DNA of 64,000 bases from positions 248,001 through 312,000 of the forward strand of contig NZ_JBHULS010000003.1 of NCBI RefSeq assembly GCF_042684585.1, in the 5' to 3' direction. Made by a program: the position numbers and the translations under genes. This DNA is from Algorimicrobium sediminis (GTDB lineage: Bacteria > Bacteroidota > Bacteroidia > Flavobacteriales > Flavobacteriaceae). Of this stretch, positions 1 to 7,532 are shown in pieces; the stretch's first letter is position 1, and each line of letters opens with the position of its first letter. The notes beneath the pieces are model-generated. The model was not told the origin of the DNA and made no database searches. It saw only the letters and a list, made by a program, of their open reading frames with translations.

Positions 1-112
1 CATAAGCAACAGGTTCTTTATTTTCATCGAACACATAGCCACTTACCTTTGTTTGAGACCAAACAAAAGTGGTTGCCACTAAACAAAGAAAACTAAACAG
101 ATTACATTTCAT
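1..112 (-). CDS. N-terminus of a carboxypeptidase-regulatory-like / DUF5686-type outer membrane protein (partial)
   Basis: The first 37 codons of a minus-strand gene run off the left edge; the ATG is at 110-112. The translation starts with a signal peptide (Met-Lys, then a hydrophobic Leu/Val/Ala/Thr core ending VWSQ) and continues TKVSGYVFDENKEPVAY, which is how a carboxypeptidase-regulatory-like β-sandwich begins. Such domains sit at the N-terminus of TonB-dependent receptors and of DUF5686 proteins. From memory, a DUF5686 protein often follows pdhB in flavobacteria, which favours that identity, but only the first domain is visible. It lies downstream of pdhB, separated from it by two hairpins. 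Confidence 0.6.
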   Translation of the reverse strand, partial: MKCNLFSFLCLVATTFVWSQTKVSGYVFDENKEPVAY

Positions 113-121
113 AATTACAAA

Positions 122-155
122 AAAACTTCATCAGCAAGGTAGCTAATGAAGTTTT
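122..155 (-). terminator. Rho-independent terminator downstream of pdhB
   Basis: A ten-base stem (AAAACTTCAT pairing with ATGAAGTTTT) is followed on the minus strand by a run of T. A second smaller hairpin (158-176, AAACGCA/TGCGTTT) lies directly against the pdhB stop codon. Together they probably end pdhB transcription before the next minus-strand gene. Confidence 0.65.
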
Positions 156-176
156 ATAAACGCAAAAAATGCGTTT

Positions 177-1154
177 TTATTTATACATTACCTTTTTTAC
201 CGCTTTTATAACGTCGGTATGGTTTGGTAACCATTCCTCTAAAAGTACCGGCGAGTAAGGTGCTGGTGTATCGGCGGTATTTATGCGCACAATAGGAGCG
301 TCTAGGTAATCGAATGCTTCCGATTGCACTAAATACGTAATTTCGGTAGCTACATTACCAAACGGCCAAGCTTCCTCTAGCACCACCAAACGGTTGGTTT
401 TTTTAACCGATTTTAATATGGCACTACGGTCCATTGGGCGCACGGTACGTAAATCTAATATTTCGCAAGAAATACCTTCTTTAGCAAGCTCATCTGCCGC
501 TGTGTAGGCTTCTTTTATAATTTTTCCAAACGATACAATTGTGACGTCGGTGCCTTCGCGTTTAATATCGGCAACGCCTAATGGAATGGTGTATTCGCCT
601 TCAGGAATTTCGCCCTTATCGCCATACATTTGCTCACTTTCCATAAAAATAACCGGATCGTTATCGCGTATAGCGGACTTTAACAAACCTTTGGCATCGT
701 ATGGGTTGGATGGTACCACAACTTTTAAACCAGGTGTATTTGCAAACCAACTTTCAAAAGCTTGAGAATGCGTAGCCGCTAATTGACCAGCTGATGCTGT
801 AGGCCCACGAAAAACAATTGGGCATGCAAACTGCCCTCCAGACATTTGTCTGATTTTTGCCGCATTGTTTATAATTTGATCAATACCAACCAAGGAGAAG
901 TTAAAGGTCATGTACTCCACAATAGGTCTATTCCCTGTCATGGTAGAACCAATAGCTATTCCGGCAAAACCTAACTCGGCAATAGGAGTATCTATAACGC
1001 GTTTTGGACCAAACTCGTCCAACATACCTTTAGATGCTTTATAAGCACCATTATACTCGGCTACCTCTTCACCCATTAAATAAACACTTTCGTCACGGCG
1101 CATTTCTTCGCTCATGGCTTCGGCAATCGCTTCTCTAAATTGTATTGTCTTCAT
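177..1154 (-). CDS. pdhB: Pyruvate dehydrogenase E1 component, beta subunit
   Basis: 325 residues, full length for an E1-β subunit. E1 decarboxylates pyruvate with thiamine diphosphate and passes the acetyl group to the lipoyl domain of E2; the β subunit supplies half of the cofactor site. Visible features: N-terminal pyrimidine-binding transketolase fold with the motif IAELGFAG, whose Glu60 is the family's conserved contact to the ThDP aminopyrimidine ring, the central GPTASAGQLAATHSQ segment and the C-terminal transketolase domain with the LEEAWPFG motif. The E1-α and E2 genes are not in the window. Upstream is a -7 promoter element; downstream are strong hairpins, so it is probably monocistronic. 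Confidence 0.95.
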   Translation of the reverse strand: MKTIQFREAIAEAMSEEMRRDESVYLMGEEVAEYNGAYKASKGMLDEFGPKRVIDTPIAELGFAGIAIGSTMTGNRPIVEYMTFNFSLVGIDQIINNAAKIRQMSGGQFACPIVFRGPTASAGQLAATHSQAFESWFANTPGLKVVVPSNPYDAKGLLKSAIRDNDPVIFMESEQMYGDKGEIPEGEYTIPLGVADIKREGTDVTIVSFGKIIKEAYTAADELAKEGISCEILDLRTVRPMDRSAILKSVKKTNRLVVLEEAWPFGNVATEITYLVQSEAFDYLDAPIVRINTADTPAPYSPVLLEEWLPNHTDVIKAVKKVMYK

Positions 1155-1178
1155 TTACTTATCTTAATTACGAAACAA

Positions 1179-1186
1179 CAAAAGTA
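1179..1186 (-). promoter_or_regulatory. Candidate -7 promoter element of pdhB
   Basis: On the minus strand this reads TACTTTTG, matching the Bacteroidota -7 consensus TAnnTTTG, 25 bases upstream of the pdhB start codon. No well-placed -33 TTTG is seen (the nearest TTTG is only 14 bases away), so it rests on one element. Confidence 0.4.
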
Positions 1187-1245
1187 AGAATTATTGATAA
1201 CAAAAAAACATATTTTTAAATCCGAAATACATTTCAATTTTAAAT

Positions 1246-1325
1246 GGGAAGGTTCAGTGTAATTGCGCTTGCTTCCTGCTGCGCCATATCAGGTTTAAGA
1301 ATGCTACACGAGGCGTGTTTTATTT
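1246..1325 (+). ncRNA. Structured small RNA of unknown family with intrinsic terminator
   Basis: An AT-rich gap contains an island of GC-richer sequence with RNA-like folding on the plus strand. GTGTAATT (from 1257) can pair with AAT(GC)TACAC near 1300-1309, enclosing a GCGC/GCGC hairpin whose loop is rich in pyrimidines. Directly behind is ACACG-AGG-CGTGT followed by TTTATTTTTATTTT, a typical intrinsic terminator. The TACAC strand is shared by the two structures, so they are mutually exclusive. Small SRP RNA was considered, but the GGAA tetraloop followed by AGCAG is absent in the correct order on either strand. It might be one of the Bacteroidota-specific RNA families (for example Flavo-1); I cannot decide from sequence alone. 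Confidence 0.5.
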
Positions 1326-1332
1326 TTATTTT
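1306..1332 (+). terminator. Intrinsic terminator of the small RNA
   Basis: Five-base perfect stem ACACG/CGTGT with loop AGG, followed by a T-rich tract. Its left arm overlaps the closing stem of the upstream RNA structure. Confidence 0.6.
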
Positions 1333-1485
1333 CAATTTTAATTAAGGCCATAAAAAAACCTAATTAGTTACAACCTAACAGGCTGAAGCTATGCGCTATA
1401 AATAAAAGTGACACCGTACCAATTTGCTATAAAAAATTAGATGCTGCCATTGCTTTCAATTTAGCAAATCTAGCAGCCAAGCAAC

Positions 1486-1510
1486 AGGGCTTTATAGGCC
1501 CTATTTTTCT
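1486..1510 (+). terminator. Hairpin with T-tract in the pdhB-etfB gap
   Basis: AGGGC, a seven-base loop, GCCCT, then ATTTTTCTT: a plausible plus-strand terminator about 150 bases before etfB. No complete gene is visible between 1330 and 1486; a start-less open frame of about 54 codons ends at 1532 and may be chance or a relic. Confidence 0.45.
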
Positions 1511-1574
1511 TGTTACGTTAATAAAATACTAAATTATGGCGCCAAACGACCTAAAAAGGTTTAAACCGCTGTTT

Positions 1575-1594
1575 TTACTATGCGTGCATAGTAA
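1575..1594. promoter_or_regulatory. Perfect palindrome upstream of etfBA (operator candidate)
   Basis: TTACTATGC, two bases, GCATAGTAA: a perfect inverted repeat with nine-base arms, 69 bases before the etfB start codon. Length and symmetry suit a dimeric winged-helix repressor (MarR or TetR type). No regulator gene adjoins it. The assignment as operator is inference. Confidence 0.5.
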
Positions 1595-1662
1595 TATTTC
1601 AAAATAAAATAATTAACTTCGTAACCTGAAATAGAGTATACATTTTAATAAAAAAAATAGAT

Positions 1663-2409
1663 ATGAAAATATTAGTATGTATTAGCCATGTACCTGATAC
1701 GACTTCCAAGATTAATTTCACAGATGGCGATTCAAAATTTGACACCAATGGGGTTCAATTTGTAATCAATCCCAATGATGAATTTGGACTAACGCGTGCC
1801 ATGTGGTTTAAAGAAAAACAAGGCGCTAGCGTTACAGTTGTAAACGTAGGTGGACCAGAAACAGAGCCAACCTTACGTAAAGCCTTGGCTATTGGTGCAG
1901 ACAATGCCATTCGTGTAAACACCGAAGCTTTAGATGGTTTTCAAGTTGCCAAACAATTAGCGGCAGTGGTAAAAGAAGGTGGTTACGATTTAGTTATTGC
2001 CGGACGCGAATCTATTGACTACAATGGTGGCATGGTGCCAGGCATGTTAGCAGCATTAACCAACGCCAACTTTGTAACCAACTGTATTAGTTTAGAAGTA
2101 GACGGAACAACCGTGAAAGCCATGCGCGAAATTGATGGTGGTAAAGAAACAGTTACTACTAGTTTACCATTAGTTATTGGTGGTCAAAAAGGTTTGGTTG
2201 AAGAAAGCGACTTACGCATCCCAAACATGCGTGGTATTATGATGGCCAGAAAAAAGCCGCTTGAAGTAAAAGAACCTATTGACGCAAAAACAGAAACCGC
2301 AGCAGTAAAATTTGAAAAACCAGCACCAAAAGGCGCGGTAAAACTTATTGATGCAGATAATATAGATGAATTAATAAACTTACTTCACAACGAAGCTAAA
2401 GTGATTTAA
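1663..2409 (+). CDS. etfB: Electron transfer flavoprotein, beta subunit (FixA family)
   Basis: 248 residues, the normal ETF-β length. ETF accepts electrons from acyl-CoA dehydrogenases in fatty-acid and amino-acid oxidation and hands them to ETF:quinone oxidoreductase; the β subunit binds AMP. The sequence opens MKILVCISHVPDTTSK, the typical first strand, and carries the signature region AGRESIDYNGGMVPGMLAAL and the GGQKGLVEESDLRIPNMRGI segment ahead of the C-terminal tail that wraps around ETF-α. The stop codon is 60 bases before etfA, so the two form an operon, preceded by the palindrome at 1575-1594. Confidence 0.95.
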   Translation: MKILVCISHVPDTTSKINFTDGDSKFDTNGVQFVINPNDEFGLTRAMWFKEKQGASVTVVNVGGPETEPTLRKALAIGADNAIRVNTEALDGFQVAKQLAAVVKEGGYDLVIAGRESIDYNGGMVPGMLAALTNANFVTNCISLEVDGTTVKAMREIDGGKETVTTSLPLVIGGQKGLVEESDLRIPNMRGIMMARKKPLEVKEPIDAKTETAAVKFEKPAPKGAVKLIDADNIDELINLLHNEAKVI

Positions 2410-2469
2410 AAATTTTATTCAAACTGGGCCTTACGCAGCCTATTGTTTGAGTTTTAAAAACAAAAAAAT

Positions 2470-3429
2470 ATGTCAGTTTTAGTATATACAGAATCCGAAC
2501 AAGGACAATTTAAAAAAACCGCTTTAGAGGTTGCTTCTTATGCAAAAGCTGTTGCGGAACAAATGAACACAAGTGTTACAGCTATCACTTTTAATGCCGG
2601 CGATACCAGTGTACTGGGTCAGCATGGTGTCGATAAAGTTTTAAAAGTAACCAACGCTAGTCTAGAAAAATTTAATGCAAATGCTTATGCCAGCGCCATT
2701 GCAGAAGCTGCAAAAAATGAAGGTGCCCAAGTGGTTATTATAAGCTCCAGTGCCGATAGTAAATATTTAGCGCCTATTTTAGCTATTAATCTTGAAGCTG
2801 GCTACGCCCCTAACGTGGTTGCTGCACCTGAAAGTGTTGCTCCATTTACCGTGAAGCGCACCGCTTTTACCAACAAAGCTTTTAACATGACAACCATTGA
2901 AACACCTGTTAAATTAGTGGGCGTTTCTAAAAATGCTTTTGGGGTAACCGAAAATACAGCTCCAGCAACAGCAACCGATTTTGCACCAAACATTCCAGAA
3001 ATGGGCGTGCATGTGGATGCCGTAGATAAAGTTACAGGACAAGTAACCATTGCAGATGCCGAAGTAGTAGTCTCTGCAGGTCGTGGCCTAAAAGGACCTG
3101 AAAATTGGGGAATGATTGAGGAATTAGCCGATGTACTGGGTGCGGCAACTGCATGTTCCAAACCTGTTAGCGATTTAGGATGGCGACCACATGGCGAACA
3201 CGTTGGACAAACGGGAAAACCAGTAGCTTCTAACTTGTACATTGCCATTGGTATCTCTGGTGCTATTCAGCATTTGGCAGGTATTAATGCATCAAAAGTA
3301 AAAGTGGTTATTAACACCGATCCTGAAGCGCCATTTTTTAAGGCTGCCGATTATGGAATTGTAGGCGATGCCTTTGAAGTAGTGCCAGAACTAATTACAA
3401 AATTAAAAGCATTTCAAGCCCAACAATAA
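2470..3429 (+). CDS. etfA: Electron transfer flavoprotein, alpha subunit (FixB family)
   Basis: 319 residues. The N-terminal half (about 1-190) is the nucleotide-binding-like domain shared with ETF-β; the C-terminal half holds FAD. The FAD-binding signature is intact: VVSAGRGLKGPENW near residue 200, then SKPVSDLGWRPHGEHVGQTG, YIAIGISGAIQHLAG and VVINTDPEAPFFKAADYG. It forms the heterodimer with the product of the preceding gene. The translation starts with the usual MSVLVYTE strand and no signal peptide, consistent with a cytosolic flavoprotein. No clear terminator follows; the next gene starts 121 bases on in the same direction and may be co-transcribed. Confidence 0.95.
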   Translation: MSVLVYTESEQGQFKKTALEVASYAKAVAEQMNTSVTAITFNAGDTSVLGQHGVDKVLKVTNASLEKFNANAYASAIAEAAKNEGAQVVIISSSADSKYLAPILAINLEAGYAPNVVAAPESVAPFTVKRTAFTNKAFNMTTIETPVKLVGVSKNAFGVTENTAPATATDFAPNIPEMGVHVDAVDKVTGQVTIADAEVVVSAGRGLKGPENWGMIEELADVLGAATACSKPVSDLGWRPHGEHVGQTGKPVASNLYIAIGISGAIQHLAGINASKVKVVINTDPEAPFFKAADYGIVGDAFEVVPELITKLKAFQAQQ

Positions 3430-3550
3430 ATATATTTTTTTAAATTGTATTTATAAAAAGGACTGTTTAGGTTAGTATAAATTACTAAAACTGTTTCATA
3501 TGGTTTGGTAAAGTCCTAATTTAAACAGTTCTTTGTTTTTTAATTTTATT

Positions 3551-4165
3551 ATGAGTTTAGTTCGACTAAATATTAAAGGAATATCCTATAGCCAAACCCA
3601 AAATGGTGCCTATGCACTCATACTAAATGAAGTAGATGGCGACAGAAAACTACCTATAGTTATTGGCGCTTTTGAAGCCCAATCCATTGCTATTGCTTTA
3701 GAAAAAGAAATTAGACCACCCAGACCACTTACACACGATTTGTTTAAAGATTTTGCAGATCGGTTTAATATTATTGTTAAGCAAGTAATTATTCACAAAC
3801 TCGTAGATGGGGTGTTTTATTCCAGTATTATTTGCGAACGAGACGAAAACGAAGAAATTATTGACGCCAGAACCAGCGATGCTATTGCATTAGCTCTACG
3901 TTTTCAAGCTCCTATATTTACCTATAAAAACATTCTGGACAAAGCTGGAATTTATCTAAAAATAAATCCAGAGAACGAGGAAGAAACCGAAACCGACTCC
4001 GTTTTGGTAGACGATTTAATATCCGATGAATTAGAAACCAGTAACGAACCAGAGAACTACAAAGCTAAAACCCTAGAGGAACTAAACAGCTTGTTAGACG
4101 AGGCTGTTGCCAATGAAAATTATGAAAAAGCGGCAAAAATACGCGATGAAATATCAAAACGTTAA
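3551..4165 (+). CDS. Bifunctional nuclease family protein (DUF151 / BFN domain) with C-terminal UVR motif
   Basis: 204 residues from the ATG at 3551. A TTG 18 bases earlier is open in frame, but the family begins MSLVRL.IKGISYSQ, so the ATG is preferred. Residues 1-135 are a BFN domain (ISYSQTQNGAYALILNEVDG, LPIVIGAFEAQSIAIALE, ARTSDAIALALRFQAPIF), a fold linked to nuclease and stress functions in plants and widespread in bacteria. The last 30 residues (LNSLLDEAVANENYEKAAKI) are a UvrB/UvrC-type helical hairpin, a protein-protein contact module. Exact activity in bacteria is not settled. It lies between etfA and the nucleoside transporter. Confidence 0.85.
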   Translation: MSLVRLNIKGISYSQTQNGAYALILNEVDGDRKLPIVIGAFEAQSIAIALEKEIRPPRPLTHDLFKDFADRFNIIVKQVIIHKLVDGVFYSSIICERDENEEIIDARTSDAIALALRFQAPIFTYKNILDKAGIYLKINPENEEETETDSVLVDDLISDELETSNEPENYKAKTLEELNSLLDEAVANENYEKAAKIRDEISKR

Positions 4166-4266
4166 CCCCATAAATACTAATTTGCCGTTACAAATTGGAC
4201 CAACAATCTGACTACTACCTAAAACATACCGGTGATTTAAAGATTGTAAAAAATAACTTACACCAA

Positions 4267-5988
4267 ATGAAACAGCTATTTCTAGCCTTAACAACCCTTC
4301 TTTTTTGCCTTGTAAACCTTCAAGCACAAGATATTTCTAAAAAATGGGCTTTTGAATCTGTAACCAATCAAATAGGGAGTTCCAACAATTCCATTCACCC
4401 TTATACCGATGTCCTTAACCTAGAAAATGGCGAATTTGAATTTGCACTTAAAGATAACGACACAGTAACGGCCTCGGGAGATTATATGCTTCAAAATAAT
4501 TTATTGGTATTCTTTTACAACCAACCCACAGAAACCATTAAGCGCTATAAAATTGCCACGTTAACAGACTCAACTCTTATATTTACTGCCAATAATTTAA
4601 CCTACAGTTTTCAAGCGCCCACTAGTTTAGACCCTTTACCAATTACCGAAACTGCCAGCACAACCGAAGCTATTATTCCTAGTCAAGGATTTTCTTTAAA
4701 CAGTCTTTGGCGGGGCGCATTAGGAATGGTTTCCTTAATTTTTATCGCCTTCCTGTTTAGCAACAACAGGCGTGCCGTTAACTGGAAAACGGTTGGTATT
4801 GGATTGGCATTTCAATTAATAATTGCTATTGGTGTTTTAAAGGTACCTTTTATTCAAAGTGCTTTTGAAGGTGTAGGAGGCTTATTTATAAGTATTTTGG
4901 ATTTTACCAGAGCAGGAAGCAAGTTTTTGTTTGAAGGTTTGGTGGTAGATATGGATACCTTCGGTTTTATTTTTGCCTTTCAAGTATTGCCTACTATTAT
5001 TTTCTTTTCGGCCTTAACATCTGTTTTATTTTATTTGGGTATTATTCAACGGGCTGTAAAATTAATGGCTTTACTGCTATCCAAATTACTTAAAATTTCA
5101 GGAGCCGAGAGTTTAAGCGTTGCAGGAAATATCTTTTTAGGGCAAACCGAGGCACCACTTCTTATTAAGGCCTATCTAGAAAAAATGACCAAATCCGAAA
5201 TCCTCTTGGTTATGATAGGCGGAATGGCCACAGTAGCCGGCGCTGTGCTAGCTGCTTATATTGGTTTCTTGGGCGGAGACGACCCTGCCATGCGCCTTAT
5301 ATACGCCAAACATTTGTTAGCTGCTTCGGTTATGGCTGCACCCGGCGCCATTGTTATCTCAAAAATACTATACCCACAAACAGAAAAAATTAACACCGAT
5401 GTTACGGTATCTTCCGAAAAAATAGGTGCTAATATCCTGGACGCTATTGCTAATGGCACCACGGAAGGCCTGCGTTTGGCGGTAAATGTAGGCGCTATGT
5501 TGCTCGTTTTTGTGGCTTTTATTGCTATGCTAAACGGCATATTGGGATGGGTTGGAAATGTTTCCACTTTAAATACTTGGATGGCCAGTAATACACCTTA
5601 TCCAGCCCTTTCGTTGGAAGCTATTTTAGGAACTATTTTTGCTCCGCTTATGTGGCTCATTGGGGTTGCTACAGAAGATATTATGATGATGGGCCAACTT
5701 TTAGGCATCAAACTAGCAGCAAGTGAATTTGTTGGTTACATACAGTTAGCCGACTTAAAAAATGTTGCCAACGAGGTGCACTTAAACTACAACAAATCCA
5801 TTATCATGGCTACCTATATGTTATGCGGATTTGCCAACTTTGCCTCTATTGGTATTCAAATTGGAGGCATTGGCTCTTTAGCGCCTGGGCAACGTAAAAC
5901 ATTATCGGAATTTGGTATGAAAGCCCTTATTGGTGGCACCATTGCCTCTTTAATTTCGGCAACTATTGCTGGCATGATTATAGGCTAA
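4267..5988 (+). CDS. Concentrative nucleoside transporter (NupC/CNT family) with N-terminal extracytoplasmic extension
   Basis: 573 residues from the ATG at 4267; 24 codons open upstream from a TTG lack family resemblance. The first 20 residues are a signal peptide ending LQAQ. Residues 25-130 look like a small β-rich domain (strands around ENGEFEFALKDNDTVTASGDY), and from residue 150 the CNT transporter begins: NupC N-domain, gate domain (AGNIFLGQTEAPLLIKAYLE, which contains the conserved Gln-Thr-Glu), and C-domain (ATEDIMMMGQLLGIKLAASE; CGFANFASIGIQIGGIGSLA). CNT proteins import nucleosides with Na+ or H+. The extension is longer than in E. coli NupC (about 400 residues). The 3' end of this gene is copied in tandem downstream. 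thyA follows on the same strand. Confidence 0.9.
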   Translation: MKQLFLALTTLLFCLVNLQAQDISKKWAFESVTNQIGSSNNSIHPYTDVLNLENGEFEFALKDNDTVTASGDYMLQNNLLVFFYNQPTETIKRYKIATLTDSTLIFTANNLTYSFQAPTSLDPLPITETASTTEAIIPSQGFSLNSLWRGALGMVSLIFIAFLFSNNRRAVNWKTVGIGLAFQLIIAIGVLKVPFIQSAFEGVGGLFISILDFTRAGSKFLFEGLVVDMDTFGFIFAFQVLPTIIFFSALTSVLFYLGIIQRAVKLMALLLSKLLKISGAESLSVAGNIFLGQTEAPLLIKAYLEKMTKSEILLVMIGGMATVAGAVLAAYIGFLGGDDPAMRLIYAKHLLAASVMAAPGAIVISKILYPQTEKINTDVTVSSEKIGANILDAIANGTTEGLRLAVNVGAMLLVFVAFIAMLNGILGWVGNVSTLNTWMASNTPYPALSLEAILGTIFAPLMWLIGVATEDIMMMGQLLGIKLAASEFVGYIQLADLKNVANEVHLNYNKSIIMATYMLCGFANFASIGIQIGGIGSLAPGQRKTLSEFGMKALIGGTIASLISATIAGMIIG

Positions 5989-6374
5989 TTAGGAACCTAT
6001 TTACTGCTTAAAACACTTTTCGCCCCTATTATCTTCAAATTGGGGCACTAAATCTTTAGCGCTTGGGCAACGTAAAACACTATCCGAATTTGGTATGAAA
6101 GCCCTTTTTGGAGGCACCTTTGCTTCTTTAATTTCAGCAACTATTGCTGGCATGATTATAGGCTAATTAGGAACCTATTTACTGCTTAAAACACTTTCCG
6201 CCCCTATTATATTCAAATTGGGGCACTAAATCTTTAGCGCCTGGGCAACGTAAAACACTATCCGAATTTGGTATGAAAGTCCTTTTTGGAGGCACCTTTG
6301 CTTCTTTAATTTCGGCAACTATTGCCGGCATAATTATAGGCTAATTAGAAACCTATTTATTGCTTAAAACACTT
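5881..6374 (+). repeat. Tandem repeat (178-bp period, about 2.8 copies) of the nucleoside transporter 3' end
   Basis: Copy 1 (5881-6058) is the last 36 codons of the transporter plus 70 bases behind its stop. Copies 2 (6059-6236) and 3 (6237 to about 6374) repeat this with exactly the same period. Copies 2 and 3 share changes not found in copy 1 (for example TTTTTGGAGGCACCTTTGC), so 3 was made from 2. Since 178 is not a multiple of three and copy 1 has a stop, the extra copies are non-coding remains. The rest of the gap to thyA (6375-6535) shows nothing clear. Confidence 0.9.
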
Positions 6375-6535
6375 TACCCTGTATGTTTTTATTAAAACAA
6401 GCTTATCAGTTTTTAAAAATTAGTGCCTCTAGTCATCAATTTGTTTTTGTATTTTCGCAATCTAATTGTTTTCAAAAACAATTTATTGTAACCTTAATTT
6501 TATAATTTAAGGGGCTAATTTTAGTAAGGGATACT

Positions 6536-7360
6536 ATGAAACAATATCACGATTTAGTTAAGCATGTATTAGAGAATGGTAATCAAAAAGACGACCGCAC
6601 AGGAACGGGTACAAAAAGCGTGTTTGGCTATCAAATGCGTTTTAACTTAGATGATGGGTTCCCCATGGTAACCACCAAAAAGCTTCACTTTAAATCTATA
6701 GTTTACGAACTGTTGTGGTTTTTAAAAGGCGACACTAATATAACTTATCTTCAAAATAATGGGGTACGTATTTGGAACGAATGGGCCGATGAAGCTGGTA
6801 ATTTAGGCCCCGTTTACGGTCACCAATGGCGGAACTGGAATAATGATGATATCGATCAAATTTCAGATATAGTAAACACGCTAAAAACAAATCCCGATAG
6901 TCGGCGTATGCTTGTTTCTGCATGGAATCCGTCTGTTATGCCAGACACGTCCAAATCGTTTAGCGCCAATGTAGCCAATGGCAAAGCAGCCCTGCCTCCC
7001 TGCCATGCTTTTTTTCAGTTTTACGTGGCCAATGGGAAGTTATCTTGCCAATTGTACCAACGCAGTGCCGATATATTTTTGGGGGTTCCTTTTAACATTG
7101 CTTCCTACGCTTTATTTACCATGATGATGGCACAAGTATGTGGTTACCAACCAGGAGAATTTATTCACACCTTTGGCGATGCGCACATATACAGCAACCA
7201 CCACGAACAATTAAAATTACAATTATCGCGCGATTTAAGGCCTCTACCAAAAGTGCGGCTAAATCCGGAAGTCACTAATATATTCGATTTCAAATTTGAA
7301 GATTTTACGCTAGAAGGCTATAATCCGCATCCTCCTATAAAAGGTCAAGTAGCAATTTAA
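6536..7360 (+). CDS. thyA: Thymidylate synthase
   Basis: 274 residues. Converts dUMP to dTMP using methylene-tetrahydrofolate, which becomes dihydrofolate. All the usual motifs are present: DDRTGTGTKSVFG near the N-terminus, the catalytic segment LPPCHAFFQFYV (nucleophile Cys156), the QRSADIFLGVPFNIASYA phosphate/dUMP-binding region, HTFGDAHIYSNH and the C-terminal IKGQVAI closing tail. It is about ten residues longer than the E. coli enzyme owing to an insertion (SKSFSANVANGK, about 139-150) just before the catalytic Cys. The next gene encodes DHFR, which recycles the dihydrofolate made here. Confidence 0.97.
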   Translation: MKQYHDLVKHVLENGNQKDDRTGTGTKSVFGYQMRFNLDDGFPMVTTKKLHFKSIVYELLWFLKGDTNITYLQNNGVRIWNEWADEAGNLGPVYGHQWRNWNNDDIDQISDIVNTLKTNPDSRRMLVSAWNPSVMPDTSKSFSANVANGKAALPPCHAFFQFYVANGKLSCQLYQRSADIFLGVPFNIASYALFTMMMAQVCGYQPGEFIHTFGDAHIYSNHHEQLKLQLSRDLRPLPKVRLNPEVTNIFDFKFEDFTLEGYNPHPPIKGQVAI

Positions 7361-7412
7361 TTGTTTTTTAACGCTTGCAAAAAGCCAAAAAACTGTATAA
7401 ATATTTTACCTA

Positions 7413-7441
7413 TACCTTTGCTGCACAGGTGAGATACCTGT
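7413..7441 (+). promoter_or_regulatory. Candidate -7 element and hairpin leader before the DHFR fusion gene
   Basis: TACCTTTG at 7413-7420 fits the -7 consensus TAnnTTTG, without a clear -33. Right at the expected start of the transcript is a hairpin ACAGGT-GAGAT-ACCTGT (7425-7441), and the roughly 100-base leader also holds imperfect complementary segments around GTAGCT/TAGCTAC (7470-7515). Confidence 0.4.
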
Positions 7442-7532
7442 TTAATATGGATTCCGTTTCAATAAAATGAAAAGTAGCTTTTTACAGGTTATTTATTAGA
7501 AAATAGCTACATTTACATAAAAGAAGGAAGTC

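Noticed and set aside
541..765. Open frames antisense to clear genes (here in pdhB; also e.g. 2802-3248, 43793-44392, 62842-63228)
   Set aside because: They mirror strongly conserved proteins on the other strand and have no signals of their own.
1246..1325. Small SRP RNA (ffs)
   Set aside because: GCTTCCTGCTGC resembles part of the SRP core, but the GGAA loop followed by AGCAG does not occur in the right order on either strand. Kept as an unassigned RNA.
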